Part shown: piece after piece, positions 7,777 to 16,992 of the stretch
Position numbering within the stretch: position 1 is the first letter of the stretch
Layout: each line of letters begins with the position of its first letter
DNA from: Rhodobiaceae bacterium UBA4490
Lineage (GTDB): Bacteria; Pseudomonadota; Alphaproteobacteria; Parvibaculales; Parvibaculaceae
Assembly: GCA_002389665.1 (NCBI GenBank)
Contig: DGNO01000006.1
Location: 302,568-366,567, forward strand
Length of the DNA stretch: 64,000 bases
Direction of reading: 5' to 3'
Position numbers and translations under genes: made by a program
Notes under the pieces: model-generated
Databases searched by the model: none
Told to the model about the DNA's origin: nothing
Seen by the model: only the letters and a program-made list of their open reading frames with translations

Positions 7777-10371
7777 TCAGAACCGGTGCTGCAGGCGCAG
7801 GACCGCCGCCGTTTCCTGGCGTCCTGCAATGTGATCGGCATCGCTCCGGTGGAACGTAAGCCCGGTCAGCCGCGTGCTCGGATCGATATCGAACCCGTAG
7901 GTTACCTCATACCGGGTCTCCTGGCCGGAAGGGCGCAGCGAGACGTCCTGATGGCGGGTGAGAATATCGCCGTTCCAGTCCCGCCAGACGGGCAGGTTGA
8001 GCGATGTCTGTCCGCCCGTGATGCGCAAGGGCTGCGAGACGGCAAGGCCGAGCGCATCGCCCTTTGAGAAGAGATGCTCGCCGATAAGCCCGCCCGACAT
8101 TTGCTGTGTCTTGACGTTGCCCACCGACGTGATGAGAGCGGAAGCCGCTCCGTCCACAACCGTCCAGCCATGATGGTAGCTGCCGAGCACGGTCCAATGC
8201 TCATCGATTGCCGCTTCCGCGCGGATGCCGGCAAAGGCGGTGCGGGAGTCTTCACCAAGACCGAGCCCGCCGCGCGCGTCGGTGCCGAGCACCGTTCCGT
8301 CCTCGCTCATCGCCCCGCCATCGATCCCGATCGAGATGCCACCTGCGGGGCGCAGGGACAGCGTGGTGAAGGCGCCGAACCCATCAAAAGCCCGGTCCTC
8401 ATTGCCCTCCCCTTCAAAGGAAAGAACGCCGATGCTGGCCTTCTCGCCGAGCGGCATTTCAAGGCCCGCCGAATAGCCGTCCTCGGCAAAGCCCGCATAA
8501 GGCACCGAGAACATTTCAGGCCTATAGGCAAAGGCCGTTTGCGCGGCTTCAGGCGTAAGGCGGTTTAGAAACTGCCCGCTGCTCTGGTGAAACCCGGCAC
8601 TGAACGTGCCGCCCCAGAGCGGGGTGTCGAGAAACGCCGCATCGATTTCAACGCCCGTGCCGAGCTGTGTGGAGCGGAAATCGAGATCGGCATCCCGCAC
8701 CGAAATGGAAACGCCGCCGCCGCCCGGCAGCGCCGTTTGCGTGAGATCCGTTCGTTTGCCCAGCGATTGCAGCGTATCGAGCGCAGTGGTGACGGGCTCC
8801 TGGACGGCGACCCTGTCTCCCAGATTATAAAGAAAGGCCGCGCCGCCCTCATCGAAAGCGGCGATCCGTAGCCCGTCCAGCGCCTGTGTAAAAACATCGC
8901 CGAAGGCGCGCGAGGCGCTGAGCACGGTCTGCATGATGCCGGGGCCCGTGCCGCCATCATGCACATTGCCGCTGGCAAGCACTTGCACGCGGCCGATGGG
9001 GCTCGTCGCCGCATCGAGATCGAGAATGCCTTGGCCGTGGGAATTCGCGCTATAGCCGGCAAAGGACCGGTCGGCAGTGGTAAGAAGGCGGCTCACCGCC
9101 TCTTCCGGCGAAAGGCCGAGGCCTTCTACCACCAAAACGACGGCGCCGCTGACAAGCGGGGTCGCCATGGAAGTGCCGGAAAGATTGCCATAGGTGCTGG
9201 TGGGCACGGTGGAATAGATATTCGTGCCGGGCGCGGCCAGACAAAAAGCCTGCGCCTGCCCGCAGCCGACACTGACGACCTGGTCGTTGCTGTTTACATT
9301 CGTCACCGCAAGCCAGCGGCCCATCAGGCGGCTGTCGACAAGCGGCATGCCGGAGGAAACATCGATGCCGCCAAGGGCGGGGTTGTTGGAAGCGGCAAAA
9401 ACGATGACGCTGCCTCTGTCTTGCGCGCCGTCCATGGAGTTCAGAAAATTCTGCCAGTCCGAGGCTGTGCCGCCGACAACGCTGGCAAGCGCGCTGGCCG
9501 TGCTTTTGCCGCCTGCGATTTCCGCCTGTACGTCGGAGATGCGCGCATTATAGCCCCAGCTATTGCTGATGACCGTGGCGCCCAGAATACCGGCGCGGGT
9601 GAACTGCGCGGCGGACTGATCGAGCGTGCCGAACTGATAAAGCGCAAGGTTGGCATCGAATGCTGCCCCGTGCATGCCGACATTGTCTTTCCGTGCTGCG
9701 GCGATGCCGGTCACGTGGGTGCCGTGCGTTTCGATCGGTATGGCGCCGGGCAGGGGATTGCCCGCCGCATTGAACTGCACCTGAATTTTGCCGGAAAATT
9801 CAGGATGATTGAGCTGATAGCCGTCATCGAGAATGGCGATGGCGTGGCCCGCGCCTGTGTACCCCCGCGCGTAAGCATGGGCGAGATTGACCCGGTCATA
9901 GCCGCCATGGGCGAGATATTCGGAGGTGCGGAAAGCGTTGACGGCGGCCGGTGTCGCCGGGTCGGTGATGACAGAGCTGCCGCCGGAACTGCCGCCCCCG
10001 CCGCCATCATCCCCGCCGCCGCCCCCGCTCGCGCCGAGCGCCACAGCGCCGCCGACAACGGCAACTCCGCCGGCAATGGCTGCGACCGTGCCCGCGCCTA
10101 TCCCGCCGGCGCTGGCGCTCGCCGCACCTGCCGCCCCTGTGCCGGGAGCGGCTTCTGCACGCTGCCGTCCCGCAGCGTTTTCAGGTTCTTCTCCGGCGCT
10201 GTCTTTTTCGATGCTGAAGGGGGCGGCAATGCGCCAATCGGGCGTGAATTGATTATTTGAGAACGGATTGCCTGCTTGCAGGTTCTGGACGGGCAATGCG
10301 CAAAGCGCGATTGCCGAGACGGTCAGGACGGCGCGCTGCGGGCCCCGCCTCCATAGATGCAGGTGCGGCAT
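7777..10371 (-). CDS. S8 (subtilisin-type) autotransporter-like serine protease
   Basis: About 864 residues. A signal peptide (MPHLHLWRR..., hydrophobic core, ALPVQNLQAG) is followed by an Ala/Gly-rich hydrophobic stretch and a poly-Gly/Ser/Asp linker (about residues 115-135). The subtilase domain follows, with Asp182 (ILDDG), His216 (HGTHVTG) and Ser400 (SGTSMATP). The C-terminal 300 residues are rich in alternating beta-type segments and end in LRLQHRF; the terminal aromatic is typical of outer-membrane barrels, which suggests an autotransporter. The start is taken at 10371, where GGAG lies five bases upstream; an in-frame ATG at 10389 has its GAGGAG only one base away. Substrate and surface release are unknown. 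It is convergent with catalase. Confidence 0.85.
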   Translation of the reverse strand: MPHLHLWRRGPQRAVLTVSAIALCALPVQNLQAGNPFSNNQFTPDWRIAAPFSIEKDSAGEEPENAAGRQRAEAAPGTGAAGAASASAGGIGAGTVAAIAGGVAVVGGAVALGASGGGGGDDGGGGGSSGGSSVITDPATPAAVNAFRTSEYLAHGGYDRVNLAHAYARGYTGAGHAIAILDDGYQLNHPEFSGKIQVQFNAAGNPLPGAIPIETHGTHVTGIAAARKDNVGMHGAAFDANLALYQFGTLDQSAAQFTRAGILGATVISNSWGYNARISDVQAEIAGGKSTASALASVVGGTASDWQNFLNSMDGAQDRGSVIVFAASNNPALGGIDVSSGMPLVDSRLMGRWLAVTNVNSNDQVVSVGCGQAQAFCLAAPGTNIYSTVPTSTYGNLSGTSMATPLVSGAVVLVVEGLGLSPEEAVSRLLTTADRSFAGYSANSHGQGILDLDAATSPIGRVQVLASGNVHDGGTGPGIMQTVLSASRAFGDVFTQALDGLRIAAFDEGGAAFLYNLGDRVAVQEPVTTALDTLQSLGKRTDLTQTALPGGGGVSISVRDADLDFRSTQLGTGVEIDAAFLDTPLWGGTFSAGFHQSSGQFLNRLTPEAAQTAFAYRPEMFSVPYAGFAEDGYSAGLEMPLGEKASIGVLSFEGEGNEDRAFDGFGAFTTLSLRPAGGISIGIDGGAMSEDGTVLGTDARGGLGLGEDSRTAFAGIRAEAAIDEHWTVLGSYHHGWTVVDGAASALITSVGNVKTQQMSGGLIGEHLFSKGDALGLAVSQPLRITGGQTSLNLPVWRDWNGDILTRHQDVSLRPSGQETRYEVTYGFDIDPSTRLTGLTFHRSDADHIAGRQETAAVLRLQHRF

Positions 10372-10444
10372 GTCATCTCCCTCACACATACTCCTCGATG
10401 CATAAGGAAAACGGCTGACATTATTGTTTGTTCACGGAGGAGTG

Positions 10445-10472
10445 GAGAGGTTTCGAAAATGCAAAACCTCTC
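10445..10472 (-). terminator. Hairpin downstream of the HAD gene
   Basis: Nine-base-pair stem GAGAGGTTT / AAACCTCTC located 27 bases after the HAD stop codon. It lacks a clear U-tract, so it may stabilise the 3' end rather than terminate. Confidence 0.45.
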
Positions 10473-10498
10473 GCACCTGCTTGCACGTTTGGGCAGGC

Positions 10499-11140
10499 CT
10501 AGCGCAGCGGGAACCCGACGGCTGCCTCCAGCTCTTCCAGCGCCTGCGCGGCGTTCAGCACCTTGATCGTGCGCATGCCGAGCGCCTTGGCCGGTTTCAG
10601 GTTGATGCCGAGATCGTCGAGATAGACCGCATCGGCAGGTGTAACGCCAAGCTCCGAGCAGGCCATTTCATAAATGCGCGGATCGGGCTTGCGGATGCCG
10701 ATTTTCGAGCTTTCGATGACGTGGTCGAAAAGGTCCATGACTTCCTGCACGGCGGCGGCTTTATCCGCCGAGCGGGCCATGCCGGCGCCTTCCCCGGCGG
10801 AGACATTGTTGGTGATGCAGCCGACTTTAAACTTCGCCTTACAGCGTTTAAGCGCTTCGACCATTTCCGGGCGGATGTCGCCGGCAAGCAGCTCGATGAT
10901 CTGGCGGCCGCGAATGTCCGCGCCGAGCTGCTTGGCTTCGGCGGCGAATTTTTCGTCGAACTCATCAAGGGAAATTTCGCTGCGCTCGAACAGCGCCCAG
11001 GCATTGGTGTCAGGATCGGTCGCATTGATCCGGCGGATGAAATCTTTTTCAAGCCCGAGCTCCGCCTCGAACCGGTTGAAGGCTTCAAAAGGGCTGGAGG
11101 TCAGAACGCCGCCGAAATCCCAGATCACCGCTTGCACCAT
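10499..11140 (-). CDS. HAD-family phosphatase
   Basis: A 213-residue haloacid-dehalogenase superfamily hydrolase. Motif I is WDFGGVLTS with nucleophile Asp8; motif II lies in CITNNVS; the motif III lysine is in IGIRKPDPRIY; motif IV is YLDDLGINL. Position Asp+2 is Gly, as in the YihX-type subclass (DxG) rather than the usual DxD. The opening DFGGVLTSSPF pattern resembles phosphatase domains related to the soluble epoxide hydrolase N-terminus and ACAD10. A sugar- or lipid-phosphate phosphatase is likely; the substrate is unknown. The start at 11140 is chosen because AGGA lies eight bases upstream and the fold starts there; an upstream ATG at 11167 has no ribosome site. Confidence 0.82.
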   Translation of the reverse strand: MVQAVIWDFGGVLTSSPFEAFNRFEAELGLEKDFIRRINATDPDTNAWALFERSEISLDEFDEKFAAEAKQLGADIRGRQIIELLAGDIRPEMVEALKRCKAKFKVGCITNNVSAGEGAGMARSADKAAAVQEVMDLFDHVIESSKIGIRKPDPRIYEMACSELGVTPADAVYLDDLGINLKPAKALGMRTIKVLNAAQALEELEAAVGFPLR

Positions 11141-11201
11141 GTCGTCTATCCTATGTCTGAAGGCCAATATCTGTTGGCGCGGACCCTAGCCGAAGCGCGG
11201 C

Positions 11202-11232
11202 AAAAGAAAAAGGGCGCCGCAGGGCGCCCTTT
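11202..11232 (-). terminator. Intrinsic terminator of the ParA-SPOR unit
   Basis: Stem AAAGGGCGCC / GGCGCCCTTT with a four-base loop. Read leftwards it is followed by TTTTCTTTTG, 25 bases after the SPOR stop codon. Confidence 0.85.
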
Positions 11233-11257
11233 CCGTGATCCGGGGTGCGCAGGCCTT

Positions 11258-12238
11258 TTAAGGCTGGCGGCGCACGATACAGTCCTGCCCGGCGGCTTTC
11301 AGTTTGCCGCAAAGGGCGTTTGCCCCGGCTTTGCTGTCAAAAGCGCCGGTGCGCACGCGGTAATAGATGCCCCGCTCGCCAAGATCGGCCTGCTGCAGGT
11401 TCAGCGCTTCACCGCCCAAGAGCGCGGGATATTTGCGCTGCAGCTTCGCCCAGGCGCCGCGCGCTCCCGCCTCGTCTTTGACCGAGAGAAGCTGGATCAG
11501 ATATTGGCCGGACTGCGCGATCTTACCCTGAGGGGCAGCCGGGGCCGGCTCAGTCGCCGCTGCGGTTTCAGGCTTAGCGGTTTCGGGCTCGGTGGGTGTC
11601 TCGGCCTCTGCAGCCGGTTCTTCCGGCGCTGCAGGTTGTTCCGGGCCCTGTTCGGCCAGGTCCAGCGCTTCGGGCGTGATCGGGGTGATTTCGACTGGCG
11701 CTGGTTCGCCGGCTGGCTCTACGCTCTCGGCGGTTTCTGCCGCCGTGCCCGTCTCTTCCTCGACAGGGGCGGTGCCGCGGCCTTCATCCATGACGACTTG
11801 GCCGCTTGTCTCTGCGCTCTCTTCGGCGGTGGCGGTTTCTGCCGTGCCGCCTTCGGGAGGCGCGGTTTCAGCGACCGTCTCACCGCCGGAGGGTGCAAGG
11901 CTCTCGCGGTTGGCGAAAAGCGACATGGTGATCCCGGCAATGACAAGCACGGCGCCTGCGACCAAAGCGCCGAAGATGAAACGGCGGGTCACTTCGCGTT
12001 TGGCTGGCTCGTCATCCGGTTCCATCACGACATCCGGCTCGGGGCGCACGGGCGTTTCCTCGCCGCCTTCCGCCAAAAGGACGGAGGAGGGGGAAGCGTG
12101 AGCGGGCTCTTCGCTCGCTCCTGCGCCGCTCATTTCTTCCGGTGAACTGGCTCTGGCTTGCGGATCGATGGAAGAGGGCAGCGCCTCCCCCTTTTTGGCC
12201 AGGAGTTCACTCGTCAGCGACGCAGGCTTTTTCGTCAT
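11258..12238 (-). CDS. SPOR-domain membrane protein
   Basis: A 326-residue bitopic inner-membrane protein. It has an acidic cytoplasmic N-terminus, one membrane helix at about residues 85-106 (FIFGALVAGAVLVIAGITM), a long periplasmic linker rich in Glu, Ala, Pro and Thr (about 110-240), and a C-terminal SPOR domain (about 243-326, from GQYLIQLLSVKDEAGA to the end). SPOR domains bind denuded glycan strands at the septum, so a role at the division site is likely. The linker is low-complexity and spaces the domain from the membrane. The start overlaps the parA-like stop (TAATG), so the pair is translationally coupled. Confidence 0.85.
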   Translation of the reverse strand: MTKKPASLTSELLAKKGEALPSSIDPQARASSPEEMSGAGASEEPAHASPSSVLLAEGGEETPVRPEPDVVMEPDDEPAKREVTRRFIFGALVAGAVLVIAGITMSLFANRESLAPSGGETVAETAPPEGGTAETATAEESAETSGQVVMDEGRGTAPVEEETGTAAETAESVEPAGEPAPVEITPITPEALDLAEQGPEQPAAPEEPAAEAETPTEPETAKPETAAATEPAPAAPQGKIAQSGQYLIQLLSVKDEAGARGAWAKLQRKYPALLGGEALNLQQADLGERGIYYRVRTGAFDSKAGANALCGKLKAAGQDCIVRRQP

Positions 12239-12906
12239 TAGGCCGCCCCCCTAAGCGACTGATTCTCCAATAAAGGAGAACTTGTATCACCGCGCAGCCG
12301 TTTTTCAAGGAAGTGCAGGAGTTCACCAATCTCGCCCGTCGATTTCGACTTTTCCGAGAGTTCCATCACCGTGCGTCCGTCGATCATGCTGGAGGCAAAA
12401 TCGACGCGCTGATGCACGACGGAAGGCGCAACCGCGCCGTGATGGGAAAGGGCGATGGCCGCTTCCGTGGTGATGCGCGCGCGCGGCGAGGCGCCGTTAA
12501 GCACGAAGGCCAGCGGCTTCGACAATTTCTCGCAGAGCTGCACCGTTGCCCCGGCGGCGCGCAGATCATGCGGGCTCGGGCGGGTGGGAATGACCACGAG
12601 GTCGGAAAGAGAAATCACATGCTGAATGGTGGAGGTGATGGCGGGGGGCGTGTCGATAACGACGAGCTTCACGCCGCCTTCTTTCAGCCGGGCAAGATCC
12701 GCTTCCAGACCCGCCTCGCTTGCCCGTGCGAAAAACGGCTCTTCGGCCTGCCGCACGTTCCACCATTGAGAAAGAGAGCCCTGAGGGTCGGTATCCATCA
12801 ACGCAACGGGGCCAAGACCCTGCCGCTGCGCTTCGACCGCCACATGCCCAGCAAGTGTTGTCTTGCCCGAGCCGCCCTTCTGGGACGCGAACGCGATCAC
12901 ATGCAT
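12238..12906 (-). CDS. ParA-family ATPase
   Basis: A 222-residue deviant-Walker P-loop ATPase. The Walker A is QKGGSGKTT (residues 9-17, with the signature Lys10), the A' region is DTDPQGSLSQWW, and Walker B is VVIDTPPA. It is too short for the N-terminal DNA-binding region of plasmid ParA. No parB is adjacent, so it is an orphan ParA, such as those that position cell-surface or division proteins. The SPOR partner downstream supports a role in cell organisation. The start at 12906 is preferred because AAGGA lies nine bases upstream; further in-frame starts reach 12990 but add an unlikely leader. Confidence 0.82.
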   Translation of the reverse strand: MHVIAFASQKGGSGKTTLAGHVAVEAQRQGLGPVALMDTDPQGSLSQWWNVRQAEEPFFARASEAGLEADLARLKEGGVKLVVIDTPPAITSTIQHVISLSDLVVIPTRPSPHDLRAAGATVQLCEKLSKPLAFVLNGASPRARITTEAAIALSHHGAVAPSVVHQRVDFASSMIDGRTVMELSEKSKSTGEIGELLHFLEKRLRGDTSSPLLENQSLRGAA

Positions 12907-13154
12907 GACGCCATATCCTTGCATCGATAGGGGGAGGTCTCTGATTAGCCCCAAAGCGCCGGTCTGCAAAACGCCCCCTCCGTTTTGCACTCAAGCTTCA
13001 ATGAGCTGAGAAAGGCGGCGAATCACCAGCCGCGGTCAGATTAACTTTTGGCCAGACCCTTCACAACATCTAGCTAACCATTTTCGTGATCACGCGAGAT
13101 ACCGTGTTTCGGACGCATCACTATCTTTGTATCTAGGCGTGAAAACTGCTGGCT

Positions 13155-14465
13155 TTATTGGCGCTGTGCCCATTCGCGCGTCACTTTGAGCATCGCTCCG
13201 GTGAGCCGGGAGAGGTCTTCCTTGCCGGTGACGAGCGGCGGGGTGATGTAGATGATGTTACGGAAGGGACGGATCCAGACACCTTCTTCCACGAAGCGCT
13301 GTTTGAACCAGTTCACATCGTCGAGCTTGTCGACTTCGATGACGCCGAGGGCGCCGAGAACGCGCACATCCTTTACGCGGGAAATCTCGCGCGCCGGGGC
13401 CAGCTCTTCTTCCATCTGGGCGGCGATGGCGCGGGCCTGCTCAAGGCGCGGCTCTTCCTCGAAAAGCTCGAGCGAGGCAAGGGCGGCGGCGCAGGCCAGC
13501 GGATTGCCCGTATATGTTGGCCCGTGCATCAGCGCCTTGCCGGGATCGTCCCCCAAAAACGCCTCGAAAACATGTTTGCGCGCCGTGGTGGAGGCAAGGG
13601 CCAGCGTGCCGCCCGTCAGCGCTTTGGAGAGCGTCATGATATCGGGCACGATACCCGCCTGCTCGCAGGCGAAAAGCGTGCCGGTGCGCCCGAAGCCCGT
13701 GAAAATTTCATCGACGATGAGAAGAATGTCATGGGCATCGCAAAGTGCGCGCAGCTTGGCGAGGACGGCGGGCTCGTGAAACACCATGCCGCCTGCGCCC
13801 TGCACCAAAGGTTCGGTGACGATCGCCGCCGTTTCATGTGCGTGTCCGGCAATGAAAGCTTCAAGCGCGGCTTCCTTTTCCCTATCGACCGGCAGGTCGG
13901 CCAGCAATTGCTGCGGGATCGCACCTTTGAAAAGCGTGTGCATACCTTCTTCGGGATCGCAGACCGACATGGTGCCGATCGTATCGCCGTGATAGCCGCC
14001 GCGGAAACTGATGAAGCGGGTTTTCCCGTTCTTGCCCTGGTTGAGCCAATACTGCACGGCCATCTTCATGGCGATTTCGACGGAGACGGAGCCGGACTCC
14101 GAGAAGAAGGTATGCGCGAGATCGCCCGGCGTGACATCGGCCAGACGTTTGGCGAGGCGCATGGCCGGTTCATGGGCAAAGCCGCCCAGCATGATATGCG
14201 GCATGGCATCGAGCTGGCGGGAGACCGCCTCGCGGATGCGCGGGTGGTTATAGCCATGCGCCGCCGTCCACCAGGAGGAAATGCCGTCGATAAGCTCGCG
14301 CCCGTCCGCCAGCGTGATGCGCACGCCTTCGGTTTTGACCGCCGGCAGCGTCATCGGCGTCGTCTGCATCTGGCTATAGGGGAGCCAAAGATGCTCCGCC
14401 CCTTCCAACAGCCAGTCGGGAGGGGACGGGAAAAGCGGATTGAGAGGCGGTATGCGCGCAGCCAT
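13155..14465 (-). CDS. bioA: Adenosylmethionine-8-amino-7-oxononanoate aminotransferase
   Basis: 436 residues, class III PLP aminotransferase. It transfers an amino group from S-adenosylmethionine to 7-keto-8-aminopelargonate (KAPA), giving diaminopelargonate (DAPA) in biotin synthesis. The PLP lysine is Lys281 (TLSKALTGGTLAL) and the cofactor-ring Asp252 lies in IVDEIFTGFGR. The BioA signature GISSWWTAAHGYNHP near residue 61 contributes to SAM specificity. It follows bioB with an eight-base gap in the same operon. The start at 14465 lies just after the bioB stop; the open frame extends into bioB, but that extension is out-of-frame bioB sequence. Confidence 0.95.
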   Translation of the reverse strand: MAARIPPLNPLFPSPPDWLLEGAEHLWLPYSQMQTTPMTLPAVKTEGVRITLADGRELIDGISSWWTAAHGYNHPRIREAVSRQLDAMPHIMLGGFAHEPAMRLAKRLADVTPGDLAHTFFSESGSVSVEIAMKMAVQYWLNQGKNGKTRFISFRGGYHGDTIGTMSVCDPEEGMHTLFKGAIPQQLLADLPVDREKEAALEAFIAGHAHETAAIVTEPLVQGAGGMVFHEPAVLAKLRALCDAHDILLIVDEIFTGFGRTGTLFACEQAGIVPDIMTLSKALTGGTLALASTTARKHVFEAFLGDDPGKALMHGPTYTGNPLACAAALASLELFEEEPRLEQARAIAAQMEEELAPAREISRVKDVRVLGALGVIEVDKLDDVNWFKQRFVEEGVWIRPFRNIIYITPPLVTGKEDLSRLTGAMLKVTREWAQRQ

Positions 14466-14473
14466 GAGCCCGC

Positions 14474-15523
14474 TTAGATTTCGGAGGGGCAGCGATGGGC
14501 GGGCATGGGCTTCAGGCCCAGCTTGTCGAACATCGCATCGTCTTTTTCCTTGGCCGGGTTCTTCGTCGTCAAAAGCTGCTCGCCGATAAAGATCGAGTTC
14601 GCTCCGGCAAGGAAGCAAAGGGCCTGGGTTTCCTCGGACATGTTTTCACGGCCGGCGGAAAGGCGCACGACGGATTTCGGCATCATGATACGGGCGGCGG
14701 CAATGGTGCGCACGAAATCGATGGGATCGATCTCTTTGCTCTCGCCGAGCGGCGTGCCTTTCACCTGCATCAGCATGTTGATCGGCACGCTTTGGGGATG
14801 CGGCGTCAGATTGGCGAGCGTCTGCAGCATACCGGCGTGATCGGACTGGCTTTCGCCCATGCCCAGAATGCCGCCGGAGCACACATTCATGCCCGCTTCC
14901 TGCACGCGCTGAATGGTGTCGAGCCGGTCCTGATAGGTCCGTGTCGTGACGACCTCTTTATAATATTCTTCGGACGTGTCGATATTGTGGTTGTAATAAT
15001 CGAGCCCGGCTTCTTTCAGGCGGATCGTCTGTTCGGGCGAGAGCATGCCGAGCGTCATGCAGGTTTCCATGCCCATTTCGCGCACGCCCTTGATCATGGC
15101 GACGATGGCTTCCATGTCGCGGTCTTTCGGGTTGCGCCAGGCAGCGCCCATGCAATAGCGCGAGGCGCCCGCTTCCTTGGCGCGGCGCGCGCCTTCCAGC
15201 ACTTTCTGCACTTCCATGAGTTTCGACGCGCTGAGCCCCGTGTCGAACTTGGCGCTTTGATTGCAGTAGCCGCAATCTTCCGGGCAGCCGCCCGTTTTGA
15301 TGGAAAGCAGCGTGCTTTTTTGCACTTCGTTCGGATCGAACCATTTGCGGTGCACGGTTTGCGCCTTAAAGATCAGATCGTTGAAGGGCAGGGCGAGCAG
15401 GGCCTCGACTTCCTCGCGCGACCAATCATGACGCAGACCGTCATCCGTCTCTGCCGTTTTCCCGGCAAGATCGTTTGCGGGCTTGGCGGACTGCTCGGTC
15501 TGAGCGGGCATGGTCATGGTCAT
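14474..15523 (-). CDS. bioB: Biotin synthase
   Basis: A 349-residue radical-SAM enzyme that inserts sulfur into dethiobiotin to form biotin. The Cys80-x3-Cys84-x2-Cys87 motif ([13 protein letters not shown]) binds the [4Fe-4S] cluster. Later conserved patches, RYCMGAAWR and [13 protein letters not shown], match BioB. The protein starts with a short repeated Met-Thr segment; the first ATG (15523) has GGGAG seven bases upstream and is taken as the start. It heads the bioBA operon and diverges from bioFD. Confidence 0.96.
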   Translation of the reverse strand: MTMTMPAQTEQSAKPANDLAGKTAETDDGLRHDWSREEVEALLALPFNDLIFKAQTVHRKWFDPNEVQKSTLLSIKTGGCPEDCGYCNQSAKFDTGLSASKLMEVQKVLEGARRAKEAGASRYCMGAAWRNPKDRDMEAIVAMIKGVREMGMETCMTLGMLSPEQTIRLKEAGLDYYNHNIDTSEEYYKEVVTTRTYQDRLDTIQRVQEAGMNVCSGGILGMGESQSDHAGMLQTLANLTPHPQSVPINMLMQVKGTPLGESKEIDPIDFVRTIAAARIMMPKSVVRLSAGRENMSEETQALCFLAGANSIFIGEQLLTTKNPAKEKDDAMFDKLGLKPMPAHRCPSEI

Positions 15524-15807
15524 GGGCGGACTCCCTCAAGATCGCGGCCTTTTTTGACTTCTTGTCCGGCGGCCGCTTGGCGGGCTGAATTACGGGGCCG
15601 AGCATAGGCGGCTTGCCGGGGAATGCAAGGCGGATCAAGGGATTATGGGCAGGGCCGATAGGAAGGTTTACTGCCGGTTTTAAGCCTCAGGGTCCGCGCT
15701 TTGCGATTGACACCGGCCCCCCGCCCGGCCCAGTTTCCCGCATCCGGCCCGGCCCTTACGTCTAAGGGCGCCGGAGCGAATGTCCCCAGGAAAAATGGGA
15801 GAATGAG

Positions 15808-16992
15808 ATGGCTTCCCCGGCGACGTCCCGTTCCCTCGACAGCTTTGCGCAAGGGAAACTTGAGGATCTGGAAGCGCGCAGCCTGCGCCGCCGCCTGATC
15901 GAGACGGACCGTTACGGCCCGGCCCAGGCGCGCCGCGCCGGGCGCGAGCTCATCTCCTTTTGCTGCAACGACTATCTCAATCTCTCGCACCGAGAGGAAG
16001 TGAAGGAAGCGGCCCGCGCGGCGCTGGAGCGCTATGGGGCAGGTTCGGGGGCCTCCCGGCTCGTCACCGGCAATCATCCGCTTTTCCGAACGCTCGAAAA
16101 ACGTCTCGCCCGGCTGAAAGAAACCGATGACTGCGTGATTTTCGGCTCGGGTTATCTTGCCAATCTCGGCATCGTGCCGGCTTTGGCGCGGGAGGGCGAT
16201 CTTATCCTGGCGGATGAGCTGTCCCATGCCTGCCTTCTTTCCGGCACGAAGCTCTCCGGCGCCGAAACGCGCATCTTCCGGCATAATGATATGGGCCATT
16301 TGAAAGCGCTGCTGGAAGAAGAGCGGGCAAAGCACCGTCATTGCCTGATCCTGACCGACGGGGTGTTTTCCATGGACGGCGATCTGGCTCCGGTCGAAGA
16401 GATGGGGGAGCTGGCGCGCGCCCATGATGCCTGGCTGATGACGGATGATGCTCATGGCATCGGCGTGATGGCGGGCGGCAAGGGCTCGAGCTTCATTGGC
16501 GGCAGGAAGGCCGATGTGCCGCTGCAAATGGGCACGCTTTCCAAAGCTATCGGCTCTTATGGCGGGTATCTTTGCGCCAGCCAGCCGGTGGTGGATTTCA
16601 TCCGCACCCGTGCGCGCACGCTGATTTATTCGACGGGCCTGCCGCCCGCCTCCGTCGCCGCCTCTATTGCCGCGCTCGATCTCATCGAGGCCGATCCGGA
16701 GTTTGCCGCGCTGCCCGTGAAAAAAGCCAAAGCCTTTACCCGCGCGCTCAATCTGCCGGAAGCGGAAAGCCCCATCGTGCCGATCCTGATGGGCGATCCG
16801 GATAAAACGCTCGCCGCTTCCGCGCTTCTGGAAGAGGAAGGCTTTCTCGTAACCGCCATCCGCCCGCCCACCGTGCCGGAAGGAACCGCGCGGCTGCGCT
16901 TTACTTTCACGGCCGAGCATGACGATAAAGACATCGAGCGGCTGACCGCCATTATCCGCGATAAGATCCTCATCAACAGGGCAGCAGAATGA
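15808..16992 (+). CDS. bioF: 8-amino-7-oxononanoate synthase
   Basis: A 394-residue PLP enzyme of the alpha-oxoamine synthase family. It condenses pimeloyl-ACP (or pimeloyl-CoA) with L-alanine to KAPA. The Schiff-base lysine is Lys246 in MGTLSKAIGSYGG; TDDAHGIGV (Asp213, His216) holds the PLP ring. The start ATG has a GGGAGAATGAG leader. It overlaps bioD by four bases (ATGA). The 284-base space to bioB should carry both divergent promoters. I searched it by eye for the alphaproteobacterial BioR box (TTATMKATAA) and found none. Confidence 0.96.
   Translation: MASPATSRSLDSFAQGKLEDLEARSLRRRLIETDRYGPAQARRAGRELISFCCNDYLNLSHREEVKEAARAALERYGAGSGASRLVTGNHPLFRTLEKRLARLKETDDCVIFGSGYLANLGIVPALAREGDLILADELSHACLLSGTKLSGAETRIFRHNDMGHLKALLEEERAKHRHCLILTDGVFSMDGDLAPVEEMGELARAHDAWLMTDDAHGIGVMAGGKGSSFIGGRKADVPLQMGTLSKAIGSYGGYLCASQPVVDFIRTRARTLIYSTGLPPASVAASIAALDLIEADPEFAALPVKKAKAFTRALNLPEAESPIVPILMGDPDKTLAASALLEEEGFLVTAIRPPTVPEGTARLRFTFTAEHDDKDIERLTAIIRDKILINRAAE

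Noticed and set aside
8959..10260. A 433-codon frame antisense to the S8 protease gene
   Set aside because: The sense frame has the Asp/His/Ser triad and signal peptide; the antisense frame has none.
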